Origin: Euzebyella marina
GTDB lineage: Bacteria; Bacteroidota; Bacteroidia; Flavobacteriales; Flavobacteriaceae
NCBI RefSeq assembly: GCF_014855515.1
Contig: NZ_JACYFK010000001.1
Coordinates: 496,001 to 560,000 of the forward strand
Direction: 5' to 3'
DNA: 64,000 nucleotides
The notes under the pieces are model-generated. The model was given only the letters and a program-made list of their open reading frames with translations. It did no database searches and had not been told where the DNA came from. Below, in pieces: positions 29,157-39,153 of this stretch. How positions within the stretch are numbered: position 1 is the first letter of the stretch; each line of letters begins with the position of its first letter. The position numbers and the translations under genes are program-made.

Positions 29157-29295
29157 AGCCCAAAGTTTAGCAAATTGTTAAATCTTAATTAAAAATAGGT
29201 GTAGGCATCAATTTGTAATTCTGATATAACCTTCAAAGAATTAGAACAGTAACTAACAAACTCAAAACTAAGTTTAACTAACACTCTCAGCAATT

Positions 29296-32200
29296 ATGCA
29301 AAAACGACAGAAATTGGGGATTTCCGAAGGGATAATTCCCAAATTTGACTTTAAGACAGTCCTTCTACTGTTCTTGATGATTATCACTTTAAATAGGTCT
29401 TCAGCTTTTTCAAGTGTGCTCGTAACCACTGATATATTAAGCACTCAAGAAACTATTACGGGCACGGTTAGTGACGAAACCGGTTTTCCGCTTCCCGGAG
29501 CTACCGTAGTAGAAGTTGGCACCTCCAATGGAGTATCGACCGATTTTGATGGGAACTATTCCATTACCATTACAGGAGATAATCCCATTTTGGAAATATC
29601 ATATATGGGGTATGCCACAAAAAGAGTTTCCGTGAACGGGCAAACCACAATCAATGTAGTTTTAGCGGAAAATGCTAGTGAACTAGAAGAAGTTGTTGTT
29701 ACCGGTCTAGGTATTACTCGTGCGAAAAAAGCACTGGGTTATGCCGTTGCCACTGTAGAGGCTGATGCATTAGTAGACGCGGCCCCTACCAATTTTGCTA
29801 CCGCTCTTTATGGTAAAGCCCCTGGTGTACAGATAGCGGCCACTCCTGGTGGAAACACTAGTGCTGTAAATATTAATATTAGAGGTTTAAACTCTATTAA
29901 CGGAAGCAATCAACCATTAATAATAAAAGACGGTGTTCCAATCAGAAACCAAGATGTTTCTAACGCCGATTATTGGAGCAACCAACGTGTAGAAGGAAAT
30001 GGTCTATTAGACATTAACCCAGAAGATATAGAAAACATTTCAATCTTGAAAGGAGCCTCAGCAGCTGCCCTCTACGGTTCGGAAGCTGTTAACGGGGTAT
30101 TACTGATTACTACTAAAAAGGGTAAAGGCAAAGGATGGAGTGGAGAATTCAATTCAGTCTACAGCTTCGATAATGTTGCGTATATGCCTAAATGGCAAAA
30201 CGAAAGAGGCCCAGGATATCCTTGGTTTGTTTCGGCTTGGGGAGATGATGTCGATGCAGATGGTTTTCAATATTATGATACTAATGGGGATGGAACTCCT
30301 GATACAAAAGGGGTAATTGGAACTAACCTCAACTATGGGCCAAGATTTGACGGCCAACCTATTCTTGCTTGGGATGGTAATGTTAGACCTTATACCGCTC
30401 AGAACAGCTATGAAGGTTTATTCAAAACCGCCCACAACACCCGATTTAACTTTGGCCTTTCTCATGTTGGAGAAAAGGCAAATACTAGATTTTCTTTCAC
30501 AAGACTGGACAATCAGGCGGTAACTCCAAATTCTAGTAATTACAACAACACTTTTAGTTTGAATTCAAATATCGATTGGACCGATAACTTTAGAACTCAG
30601 GTTGTTGTAGACTACTACAACAAAAAAGTTTACAACCGACCTTATAAGATTGACAGGATTGTAAACAATTTTGGCGGAATGATGAACCGTTTCGACAATG
30701 CCGATTGGTACACCGATCACTATCAGACCAGTTTGGGCTATCGTTACGTATTGGGTTCTGCCCAGAGTTTTACGCCTAATGAAAATCTTACCATTCCAGG
30801 GTATAGAGGTGATATTTTAGACTATTACTGGAGAATCAATAGACATCAGTACGAAGAAGCTTCTGACCGTGTTATTGCAGCTGTAACCTTAGAGTATGAC
30901 TTTTTGAAAGATTTTAATTTCAGGGCAAGAGCATCACATGATTTCACTTCCGAATATACAGAAGACAAAAACCCCACTGAAATACCATTGGTATACAACA
31001 ATACTACAGGTATGTTCAGAATGCGTCAAAAAAAGGACAATGTAAAATACGGTGAACTTCTTTTAACCTACAACAAAGCCATTAATGATGATTTTTCAGT
31101 TCTCGCTCGACTTGGATACAATGCCGAAGAAAGAACCAATAGGTTGACCCAGTTACAGACGGTGGGCGGTCTTACCGTTGAAAATTGGTACGATATGAGC
31201 GCCTCAAGATTGCAGCCTACTATTGCTGACCTAAAAAACTGGAACAATCGCGATAACTATTTAAGAGACGGTGTTTTCGGAACTCTAAATCTCGATTATA
31301 AGGGCATGCTATATCTTGAAGGTACTATTAGAAAAGATAGAATTTCAACCGTACCTGCCGAATACAATGGCTTTACGTATCCTTCGGTAAATGGTAGTTT
31401 TGTTGTATCAGAAGCTTTTGAACTGCCTCAATCAATTGATTTGTTCAAGGTTAGGGGCTCTTGGGGTGTAGTAGGTAACGCTCCTGGGTTATACCAAGCA
31501 AATATTGCCTATACCCAACTTGGTCTTAGTGGTTCTGAAACCATATATACCACACTGCCCACTCAGTATGGTAATGATAAAATTAGACCTGAAGAGAAGC
31601 ATGAGATTGAATTCGGTCTTGAATTGAGAATGTTCAAAAACAGATTAGGTTTAGATGTATCATACTATGATGCAGAAATTAGAGATCAAATTCTACAATA
31701 TACTTTACCTCGAAGTACTGGTGCACAGTCTGTTCTTGCCAATATAGGTGTCTTGGGGAATAAAGGTCTAGAAGTAGGATTGAACGGAACTCCCATAAGA
31801 ACGTCAGATATCGATTGGAATGTCGGAATTAACTTCTCGAGAAACAAAAATACCGTTAAAAAGCTAACAGGTGATTCAGACAAATTGGTTCATAAAGACC
31901 AAGATGGTAGCGCTGTACAATTGGTTTCACAAGTCGGCGAGGCAATGGGCGATATTATGGTTCACCCATTATTAACCGATGCGAACGGTAACAATGTTGT
32001 ATCCGATAACGGTCTTTATCTGGTAGATGCTGATCAATGGGTCAAAGCAGGTAATGTCAATCCTGATTTTATTGGGGGTATTTGGTCTAATCTCTCCATT
32101 AAAAACTTCACATTAGATTTCAGTATAGATTATAGCTGGGGAGGAGACATCATGCCTAAGGGATACTATTGGATGGTCGGACGTGGCTTAACAGAAGAAA

Positions 32201-32715
32201 GTTTAGCTTGGAGCGATTCGGCTAGAGGAGGTTTAAGTTATTACCCATCTCAAGATGGCGATAACGTACAATTGATACAGACCAACGCAGCACAAGGACC
32301 GGCTGGAGAAAGGGTCTATAACGACGGTATCATTTTAGATGGTGTAAAGGCCGATGGAACTCCTAACGATATAGTGGTTTCAAACCCAGAATATTTTTGG
32401 ACCGTTTATAACTGGGGTGGTCCAGCATACAGCCCTAATACTAGATACGATCTTTTTGTAAGAGAGAACAACTACCTAAAAATGCGTGAAATATCGATTG
32501 GCTATAGTATACCAAAAGAGGTAGTTGAAAAAACAGGCTTATCCTCAATCAATTTATCTGTGTTTGGCAGAAACCTATTCTATTTATACAGAAGCATTAA
32601 AGAAGTTGACGGCGAAGGTGTAACTGTGGGAACAGACTGGCAAGAAAACTGGTACAACGGTGCTAATGGTTGGACCAGCAAAACCGTTGGATTACAACTT
32701 AGAGCTAGATTTTAA
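29296..32715 (+). CDS. SusC/RagA-like TonB-linked outer membrane transporter (second locus)
   Basis: 1139 aa. It has an extended N-terminus with a hydrophobic export segment (about residues 18-38), the carboxypeptidase-like domain (about 50-130, ITGTVSDETGFPLPGATVVE), a plug region (about 135-260) and the outer-membrane barrel. It belongs to the longer SusC group with VVVTGLGITRAKKALGYAV at the plug start, unlike the GYGTQKK form of the first copy, so the two are not recent duplicates. It partners the SusD-like gene 29 bp downstream. Its substrate is unknown; the divergent AraC gene and fucose operon suggest a fucose-related glycan. Confidence 0.95.
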   Translation: MQKRQKLGISEGIIPKFDFKTVLLLFLMIITLNRSSAFSSVLVTTDILSTQETITGTVSDETGFPLPGATVVEVGTSNGVSTDFDGNYSITITGDNPILEISYMGYATKRVSVNGQTTINVVLAENASELEEVVVTGLGITRAKKALGYAVATVEADALVDAAPTNFATALYGKAPGVQIAATPGGNTSAVNINIRGLNSINGSNQPLIIKDGVPIRNQDVSNADYWSNQRVEGNGLLDINPEDIENISILKGASAAALYGSEAVNGVLLITTKKGKGKGWSGEFNSVYSFDNVAYMPKWQNERGPGYPWFVSAWGDDVDADGFQYYDTNGDGTPDTKGVIGTNLNYGPRFDGQPILAWDGNVRPYTAQNSYEGLFKTAHNTRFNFGLSHVGEKANTRFSFTRLDNQAVTPNSSNYNNTFSLNSNIDWTDNFRTQVVVDYYNKKVYNRPYKIDRIVNNFGGMMNRFDNADWYTDHYQTSLGYRYVLGSAQSFTPNENLTIPGYRGDILDYYWRINRHQYEEASDRVIAAVTLEYDFLKDFNFRARASHDFTSEYTEDKNPTEIPLVYNNTTGMFRMRQKKDNVKYGELLLTYNKAINDDFSVLARLGYNAEERTNRLTQLQTVGGLTVENWYDMSASRLQPTIADLKNWNNRDNYLRDGVFGTLNLDYKGMLYLEGTIRKDRISTVPAEYNGFTYPSVNGSFVVSEAFELPQSIDLFKVRGSWGVVGNAPGLYQANIAYTQLGLSGSETIYTTLPTQYGNDKIRPEEKHEIEFGLELRMFKNRLGLDVSYYDAEIRDQILQYTLPRSTGAQSVLANIGVLGNKGLEVGLNGTPIRTSDIDWNVGINFSRNKNTVKKLTGDSDKLVHKDQDGSAVQLVSQVGEAMGDIMVHPLLTDANGNNVVSDNGLYLVDADQWVKAGNVNPDFIGGIWSNLSIKNFTLDFSIDYSWGGDIMPKGYYWMVGRGLTEESLAWSDSARGGLSYYPSQDGDNVQLIQTNAAQGPAGERVYNDGIILDGVKADGTPNDIVVSNPEYFWTVYNWGGPAYSPNTRYDLFVRENNYLKMREISIGYSIPKEVVEKTGLSSINLSVFGRNLFYLYRSIKEVDGEGVTVGTDWQENWYNGANGWTSKTVGLQLRARF

Positions 32716-32744
32716 GTATTTCGTTTAACGTTATAATCATATTC

Positions 32745-34343
32745 ATGAAGAATTTAAAAATATTCGTAACAACCTTTCTGACCATGGCCATTTTGTTGGT
32801 CTCCTGTCAGGATGATGATTTCAAAGATTACTACTCCGACCCTTCAACCATTGCAGAAACAACAGTTGAAAAGCAGTATGCGGGCTTCTTGCAAAGCAAT
32901 AAAGAAGATATCATGCCATCTTACTCTACATACTTTGTAACGGGTCGGCCCACTTTAATGGTATATACACAAACTCGAGGATTCGAAAATAGTATTGGTA
33001 GATATACGCCTGGTGATGCTCCTATCGACCCAATTTACAACAGGTTTTACGCCACTCTATTCCAGTTTCGTGAAATGGAGAGGATTTACGACCAGTTGAC
33101 ACCTGAAGAACAAAATGAATACCGCATTTTTATCATAACAGGTAAAATCTATCTATATGATTACACCCAAAAAATGATAGACCTTTTTGGAGATATACCT
33201 TTTACCGAGGCTGGTAAAATAAGTCAGAATGAAGGTGACTACGAATCTTCTTACGCTTCTTTTGACTCTGCTGAAAGTCTTTATACCATGATGATAGATG
33301 AATTACAGTCTATTGCCTTAGAATTAAATACTATCAATCTCACAACGGCAGTAAAAGATTACTTTACAGTTCAAGATTTTGTTAATGGAGGTGATATCAA
33401 TACTTGGAAAAAGTACTGTAATTCTTTAAGACTCCGGTTGTTGACCAGAGCTTCTTTAAACAGCGAATTTTCAGGTATTGCACAAAGCCAAATAGGCGAA
33501 ATTTTAAGCAATCCTTCAACCTACCCTATTGTAAATAGCAATGAGGAAAATATTCAAATAGAATCTTTGGGAGAAGGAATGGGTCTAGAGGCTAATTTCC
33601 AGAGTACCTTCGTAGAAGGTGATGGATGGAACTCTAACGTTGCTAGTAAGGCTATGATTGATTACATGGTAGAAAACACTGACCCGAGATTGCGTTGCAT
33701 GTTTCAACCCGGCAGCGAAGCTGAAGAAAATGAATATCTAGGTCTTGACCCCAATATGGCCGAAAGTGCGCAAACAGCTCTAGTCAACTCTGGGGTTGTA
33801 AGCATCTACAATAATTGGACTTTCAAGAACAATCGTAATTTTCCTGGCTTGTTAATTTCAGCCTCCGATGTTGACTTTTATCTCGCTGAATATTACTTGG
33901 GTTCAAATGACGCGATGGCTAAAGAACACTATGAGAAAGGCATAAGAGAGTCTGTAAACTTTTATTATTCAGCGAGAGATTTGGCAATCAACTTTGATGA
34001 TTCACCAGAAATTGAAGCTCTTAATCCGTCCGAAATAGATAACTATCTATTGGAAGGAGAAATCTCTTGGGATTCAGCCACTAGCGATCAAGAAAAACTA
34101 GGTTTGCTAGCAAAACAAAAATGGGTTCATTTAAATATGGTACAGATGTACGAGAATTGGGCCGAAATACGCCGTTTAGATTTACCAGACCTAGAGTTTG
34201 TCAACGATAATTCTTCCGCTCAAACCACTCCCCCGAATAGATTTATATACCCGTCGGCAGAAAGAACATTTAATGCAGACAATTATAGTGCGGTTAGCGC
34301 AGACGATAATTTAGATGCTAAAATATTCTGGGATATAGATTAA
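32745..34343 (+). CDS. SusD-like nutrient-binding outer membrane lipoprotein (SusD-like_2 type)
   Basis: 532 aa with lipobox LVSC (Cys 21). The sequence follows the SusD-like_2 branch, with RFYATLFQFREMERIYDQL, FGDIPFTEAGK, CNSLRLRLLTRAS and QKWVHLNMVQMYENWAEIRR. It should bind glycan on the surface and close the SusC transporter encoded just upstream. This branch differs from the RagB/SusD type in the first locus, supporting independent origins of the two loci. Confidence 0.93.
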   Translation: MKNLKIFVTTFLTMAILLVSCQDDDFKDYYSDPSTIAETTVEKQYAGFLQSNKEDIMPSYSTYFVTGRPTLMVYTQTRGFENSIGRYTPGDAPIDPIYNRFYATLFQFREMERIYDQLTPEEQNEYRIFIITGKIYLYDYTQKMIDLFGDIPFTEAGKISQNEGDYESSYASFDSAESLYTMMIDELQSIALELNTINLTTAVKDYFTVQDFVNGGDINTWKKYCNSLRLRLLTRASLNSEFSGIAQSQIGEILSNPSTYPIVNSNEENIQIESLGEGMGLEANFQSTFVEGDGWNSNVASKAMIDYMVENTDPRLRCMFQPGSEAEENEYLGLDPNMAESAQTALVNSGVVSIYNNWTFKNNRNFPGLLISASDVDFYLAEYYLGSNDAMAKEHYEKGIRESVNFYYSARDLAINFDDSPEIEALNPSEIDNYLLEGEISWDSATSDQEKLGLLAKQKWVHLNMVQMYENWAEIRRLDLPDLEFVNDNSSAQTTPPNRFIYPSAERTFNADNYSAVSADDNLDAKIFWDID

Positions 34344-34381
34344 AATAATTATGTTAGTTTCATGATTAGTTGAGTTCAGCA

Positions 34382-34405
34382 ATGGTCGACCTAAAGGTCG
34401 ACCAT
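34382..34405. terminator. Perfect 10-bp hairpin after susD
   Basis: ATGGTCGACC at 34382-34391 pairs perfectly with GGTCGACCAT at 34396-34405 around a TAAA loop. Only a short TTTT run at 34411-34414 follows, so it could be a weak terminator or an attenuator that lowers expression of the ThuA fusion relative to SusC/SusD. It also argues against starting the next gene at 34370. Confidence 0.6.
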
Positions 34406-34447
34406 ATCTGTTTTCGGCGCCTGACCATATTACCAAAACCAACGACC

Positions 34448-37400
34448 ATGAGTACCCATACAGTCTTTAACAAAAGCATTCACTTGTTACCTTCTTTCAA
34501 GAGTTGTCACTTCATTATTTTGGTGTTGACCATAGCCCTTTCGGCATGCCAGCCCCAGCCAAAAGAACTATTGGTTTTTAGTAAAACGGAGGGCTTCCGT
34601 CATGGTTCGATAGAGACGGGGGCACAAGCACTCAAGAAATTGGGAGAAGAAAACGGTTATAAGATTACTACCACCGAAGACTCGGCATACTTTAATGAAG
34701 ATTCCCTACAAAATTATTCCGCGGTCGTTTTCCTAAACACTACCAGAGATATACTGAACGATGTTCAACAAGCCGATTTTGAACGATATATTCAAGCTGG
34801 TGGCGGCTTTGTCGGTATACATGCGGCAACCGATACCGAATATGATTGGCCTTGGTACAATAAACTGGTCGGTGCTGTTTTTGACAGCCACCCTAAAATT
34901 CAAGAAGCCACTCTAAGAATTGAGAACAAAGAGCACAATGCCACCAACATGTTCACAGATTCGATTTGGACGAAAAGTGACGAGTGGTACAATTTTGTAA
35001 ACATTAATCCGGACATTCAGGTTTTGGTAAGCGTCGATGAAACCAGCTACGAAGGGGGCACCAATGGAGATGAACACCCCATTTCTTGGTTTCATGAATA
35101 TGACGGAGGAAGGGCCTTCTACACCGAATTGGGGCATACAGATGAGACCTATTCAAATCCTCAATTTTTAAGTCACCTGCTCGGGGGAATCAATTATGCC
35201 GTAGGAAAAAATAGTCTCGATTACGATAAGGCGAAGACACAAAGGGTACCGCCCGAAGACCGTTTTGCAAAAAAAATACTCGATTTCAATTTGAACGAAC
35301 CTATGGAACTTGACGAATTGCCAGGAGAGGGCATCATTTTCGTTGAGCGCAGAGGCGCTGTCAAACTCTTTGATTTCGATAAGGAAAAAACAGAACTTAT
35401 GGCCCAGTTAGATCTCTTCTATGGTAATGAAGATGGTCTTTTAGGTATTGCCGTTGACCCAAACTATATGAAAAACCACTGGATTTATCTGTTTTACACC
35501 GCCCCCGGCGAAGTATCTAAGCAACGTATCTCTAGGTTTATGGTTTCAGATAAGAAAGTAGACCTAAGTACCGAAAAAATTCTTCTTGAAATACCTACGT
35601 CAAGACAATGCTGTCATAGTGGTGGGGCGTTGGAATTCGGACCTAACGGAAATTTATTTATCGCTGTCGGGGATAATACGAATCCGTTTGAATCTTCCGG
35701 TTTTGCACCTATTGATGAGCGCGAAGGTCGTGAGGCATGGGACGCTCAGAAATCCGCTTCCAACACCAATGACCTGCGCGGTAAAATACTAAGAATAAAA
35801 CCTGAGGATGATGGCTCGTACTCCATCCCCGAAGGAAACCTATTTCCAGAAGGCACTGAAAAAACTAGACCCGAAATCTACATAATGGGTAATAGAAACC
35901 CCTTTCGTCCTTCAATCGATAGCAAAACAGGCTATCTATATTGGGGCGACATCGGGCCTGACGCCGGAAAAGCCGATCCAGACAGGGGGCCCAGCGGCAT
36001 GGGCGAATACGACCAAGCACGCAAAGCCGGTTTCTGGGGCTGGCCATATACGCGTGGCTACAACGAACCTTACAATGATTACGATTTTGAGAGCAACACC
36101 TCGGGCCCGAAATTCGACCCAGAAAATATCATCAACGACTCTCGCCACAATACAGGCCTACAAGAATTGCCCCCGGCGCAACCCTCAATGATTCCGATGA
36201 CCTATTATAGATCTGAAGAGTTTCCTTGGATGGGCGCTGGCGGCATCAACCCAATGGCCGGACCTGTCTATCATGCTAGTGACTACCCAGATGCTGAAAA
36301 CGCCTTTCCTTCCGAATACTTTGAGAACAAATTATTCTTATACGAGTGGATGCGCGACTGGATCTATGTCATTACCCTAGACGAAAACCAAGATTATGTA
36401 AAGGCAGACGCGTTTATGCCAAATACTGAATTTTCGCATCCTATGGATATGATTTTTGGCTCGGATGGTAAAATGTACGTTCTCGAATATGGCCAAAAAT
36501 GGAACGCCCAAAATCTGGATGCAAGGCTCAGTAGCATCAGCTACCTGCCAGGAAATAGAGCCCCGATCGCCAAATTCGTTCACGACAAATCGGTAGGGGC
36601 CGCTCCTTTAACCATTAATTTCTCAGCAGATTCTTCGCTAGATTATGACAATGACCCTCTATCTTACGAATGGTTTTTTGAAGGAAGCAATTCACAATCC
36701 AACGAAAAGAACCCCGTACACACTTTTGAAAAAGAGGGCATTTATGATGTCAAATTAAAAGTGACCGATGAAAAAGGCAATACTTCAATAGCCAATTCGA
36801 AGATCATGGTGGGCAACGACCCTCCTGAATTGATTATGGAAATCGAGAACAATGATTCTATTTATTGGACGAACAAAAAAGTCAACTACCGTATTCTGGT
36901 CAAGGACAGACAAGATGGGAGCACTGAAGAAGGCACCCTAGATTCAAAAGATGTAAAAGTTACTTTTGATTATATACCCGAAGGAAAAGACATGGTAAAG
37001 GCTACTATTGGCCACCAAAGAAACATAGTTCCTGAAGGAAGAAAAATAATAGACAACTCCGATTGCAAAGCCTGTCATGCCATTGACGAGAAAGTGAATG
37101 GCCCTAGCTATTTGGAGGTTGCCAAAAAATACAATGCGGAAGATACTGGTTATCTGGTCTCAAAAATCATCAAAGGCGGTGGTGGCGTATGGGGAGAAGG
37201 ATCCATGTCGGCCCACCCGCAACTGAATGTAGAAGAGGTTACAAAAATCGTCGATTATATTTTATCGTTGAAGCCCAGTGATGAGTCAGAACAAAAATAC
37301 TTACCATTAGAGGGTACTTTGACGTTCGACCAACATGAAGGTTCCCCGGGAGAAGGAAGCTATATATTAATGGCCTCTTACCGCGATAAGGGCAACCCAG

Positions 37401-37846
37401 ACCAGCCTGAATCAGAATTGACGGCCACCGAGCAATTCGTTTTCAATAGCCAAAAAATACAAGCCGAAGAGGCCAACGAAATAAGTGAAGGAATCAATAG
37501 CTGGAGAACCAATTATTCAAGGGTAGTCGGCGGTATGGTCGACAAAAGCTTTTTGAGATTTGATAATATCATCTTGAAAAATCTTAAAACTCTCAAATAT
37601 GCCACCTTCTTTAATTCAGACTATGAGTTCAAAGGTCTTCTCGAAATTCACGAAGGAGCTATCGACGGCCCCATAATCGGAACGCAAAAAATAGATTATT
37701 TCGGACCGGAGAAAACGTCCTATTTTGATATACCTATTTTGACCCAATCTGAAAAGGCTAATATTTACTTAGTTTATAAAAACACTGATAAGCCACTGAA
37801 TAACATCGGTCATGCCGATTATATTTCTTTTGACTATAAACGATGA
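34448..37846 (+). CDS. Multidomain lipoprotein: ThuA - PQQ-type sugar dehydrogenase - PKD - cytochrome c - CBM-like
   Basis: 1132 aa from ATG 34448, chosen because it gives a signal with lipobox LSAC (Cys 34); the frame is open back to 34370 but would cross a hairpin. Domains: ThuA (about 39-247, GGGFVGIHAATDTEYDW), GSDH-type six-bladed propeller (about 272-695, CCHSGGALEFGPNGNLFIAVG), PKD (about 704-784, SYEWFFEGSNSQS), cytochrome c with heme motif CKACH (Cys873, Cys876, His877) and a C-terminal CBM6-like region (about 1000-1132). The mix suggests binding and oxidation of a sugar, passing electrons to the attached heme. It follows the second SusC/SusD pair. Confidence 0.85.
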   Translation: MSTHTVFNKSIHLLPSFKSCHFIILVLTIALSACQPQPKELLVFSKTEGFRHGSIETGAQALKKLGEENGYKITTTEDSAYFNEDSLQNYSAVVFLNTTRDILNDVQQADFERYIQAGGGFVGIHAATDTEYDWPWYNKLVGAVFDSHPKIQEATLRIENKEHNATNMFTDSIWTKSDEWYNFVNINPDIQVLVSVDETSYEGGTNGDEHPISWFHEYDGGRAFYTELGHTDETYSNPQFLSHLLGGINYAVGKNSLDYDKAKTQRVPPEDRFAKKILDFNLNEPMELDELPGEGIIFVERRGAVKLFDFDKEKTELMAQLDLFYGNEDGLLGIAVDPNYMKNHWIYLFYTAPGEVSKQRISRFMVSDKKVDLSTEKILLEIPTSRQCCHSGGALEFGPNGNLFIAVGDNTNPFESSGFAPIDEREGREAWDAQKSASNTNDLRGKILRIKPEDDGSYSIPEGNLFPEGTEKTRPEIYIMGNRNPFRPSIDSKTGYLYWGDIGPDAGKADPDRGPSGMGEYDQARKAGFWGWPYTRGYNEPYNDYDFESNTSGPKFDPENIINDSRHNTGLQELPPAQPSMIPMTYYRSEEFPWMGAGGINPMAGPVYHASDYPDAENAFPSEYFENKLFLYEWMRDWIYVITLDENQDYVKADAFMPNTEFSHPMDMIFGSDGKMYVLEYGQKWNAQNLDARLSSISYLPGNRAPIAKFVHDKSVGAAPLTINFSADSSLDYDNDPLSYEWFFEGSNSQSNEKNPVHTFEKEGIYDVKLKVTDEKGNTSIANSKIMVGNDPPELIMEIENNDSIYWTNKKVNYRILVKDRQDGSTEEGTLDSKDVKVTFDYIPEGKDMVKATIGHQRNIVPEGRKIIDNSDCKACHAIDEKVNGPSYLEVAKKYNAEDTGYLVSKIIKGGGGVWGEGSMSAHPQLNVEEVTKIVDYILSLKPSDESEQKYLPLEGTLTFDQHEGSPGEGSYILMASYRDKGNPDQPESELTATEQFVFNSQKIQAEEANEISEGINSWRTNYSRVVGGMVDKSFLRFDNIILKNLKTLKYATFFNSDYEFKGLLEIHEGAIDGPIIGTQKIDYFGPEKTSYFDIPILTQSEKANIYLVYKNTDKPLNNIGHADYISFDYKR

Positions 37847-37850
37847 TTTC

Positions 37851-37888
37851 ATTAGAGCTGGTCAATTTCTCTATCGGCCGACTCTAAT
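37851..37888 (+). terminator. Hairpin after the ThuA fusion gene
   Basis: ATTAGAG at 37851-37857 pairs with CTCTAAT at 37882-37888, with partial pairing inside (GG/CC), five bases after the stop codon. There is no T tract, so it may stabilise the mRNA end instead of terminating by itself. Confidence 0.4.
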
Positions 37889-38024
37889 CATCAATAAGAC
37901 GGATTATTTTTGAAGTTAATCATCTTGGCTTAACCAGCTATAGTCGATACTTCGGTTGACAAACGAAACCTATGTTTCACTAGATTCTTTAAATTTATTG
38001 GCTCATCAATCTATTGAACGAAAC

Positions 38025-38597
38025 ATGCAAAAACCGTTTATTGCCGATAAAACTTTTAAAGGACAGGATTTTAGCGTAACAAGGCTACCTCAAGGCGAAT
38101 ATGAGAACTGTAGGTTCGAAGGCTGTAATTTTTCTCGTGGCTTTCTAGACAACCAAAATTTCATGGAGTGTCAATTTGTTGAATGCAATTTGAGCAATGC
38201 CAATATTGTCAACACCACGTTTAAAGAAGTAGATTTTAATCTCTGCAAAATGATGGGGCTTAGGTTCGAGACCTGTAATACGTTTCTAATCGAATTCCTC
38301 TTTTCGGGATGTGACCTCAGCTATTCTTCGTTTTATGAGATGACTCTGAACAAACAGAAATTCTTAAACTGTAATCTCACTAGCACTGACTTTTCATCCG
38401 CCCAATTAAAAGAAGTCAGCTTTCAAAATTGTAATATGCTAAATGCAGTATTCAACAATACAGATTTGGAAAAATCTGACTTTACAAGCGCGAAGAACTA
38501 CTCAATCGACCCCGAAAGAAACAAACTAAAAAAAGCCAAGTTTTCTCTAAACGAAATAAAGGGCCTGCTGCACAAATACGAGATTACTATTGTTTAG
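38025..38597 (+). CDS. Pentapeptide-repeat protein (Qnr/McbG-like)
   Basis: 190 aa from ATG 38025; an in-frame TTG at 37956 would add 23 residues of low similarity to a repeat. From about residue 15 the sequence shows the A(D/N)LxX five-residue periodicity: CRFEGCNFSRGF, CQFVECNLSNANIVNTTF, CNLTSTDFSSAQL and so on. These fold as a square right-handed beta-helix, probably a dimer through the C-terminal hydrophobic helix (LLHKYEITIV). Some relatives protect gyrase from quinolones or microcin B17, but many are of unknown function, so no resistance claim is made. Confidence 0.85.
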   Translation: MQKPFIADKTFKGQDFSVTRLPQGEYENCRFEGCNFSRGFLDNQNFMECQFVECNLSNANIVNTTFKEVDFNLCKMMGLRFETCNTFLIEFLFSGCDLSYSSFYEMTLNKQKFLNCNLTSTDFSSAQLKEVSFQNCNMLNAVFNNTDLEKSDFTSAKNYSIDPERNKLKKAKFSLNEIKGLLHKYEITIV

Positions 38598-38660
38598 GGC
38601 CCTTTCTTCTTAAGACTTACTGATTATGATATTTTGTATATTGGTGTGTATATAACTTCT

Positions 38661-39152
38661 ATGCGCCACCTTCTTTTCATTACGCTTTTAATATCATATG
38701 CTGCTCTTGGGCAAAACACCCTCACTATGCCCGATAATGCCAGTTCGCCAAAAGCATCATTAAATTCTATAGAATGGATGGCAGGCCATTGGCGGGGCAC
38801 CGCTTTTGGAGGTGTTACAGAAGAAATTTGGGCTCCCCCTTTGGGCGGTTCGATGATGTTCTCTTTTCGGTTAATCGTTGATGGCACCGTTTCTTTCTAC
38901 GAACTAGGCCACATTAGAGAAGTTGATGGAACTTTGATATACGAACTCAAACATTTCAATTCTGATTTAAAAGGATGGGAAACGAAAGACGAGGTTCAGC
39001 AATTTCGATTGTTAAAACTTGAGAAGAACAGGGTGTATTTTGAAGGTTTTACTTTTGAGAAAATAAGTGATAAAGAAGTGAACATCTACGCGGCCATAGG
39101 AAATGAAGAAGGCGGAAGCGAAGAAGTTCAGTTTAATTTTAAGCCTTTGTAG
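38661..39152 (+). CDS. Secreted DUF6265-like protein
   Basis: 163 aa from ATG 38661, which gives a signal peptide (MRHLLFITLLISYAALGQ). The mature protein has the DUF6265-type pattern: LNSIEWMAGHWRG, EEIWAPPLGGSMMFSFR, FYELGHIREVDGTLIYELKHF. This is a small lipocalin-like beta barrel of unknown function. The stop at 39152 is 1 bp from the likely TTG start of the next gene, so the two may be translated together. Confidence 0.75.
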   Translation: MRHLLFITLLISYAALGQNTLTMPDNASSPKASLNSIEWMAGHWRGTAFGGVTEEIWAPPLGGSMMFSFRLIVDGTVSFYELGHIREVDGTLIYELKHFNSDLKGWETKDEVQQFRLLKLEKNRVYFEGFTFEKISDKEVNIYAAIGNEEGGSEEVQFNFKPL

Positions 39153-39153
39153 T

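Noticed and set aside
34370-34447. N-terminal extension of the ThuA fusion gene
   Set aside because: The frame is open, but it would translate a perfect hairpin and push the lipoprotein signal 26 residues inward.
38025-38597. Calling the pentapeptide-repeat protein a quinolone resistance (Qnr) gene
   Set aside because: Repeat periodicity alone does not identify Qnr and no specific loops could be confirmed.
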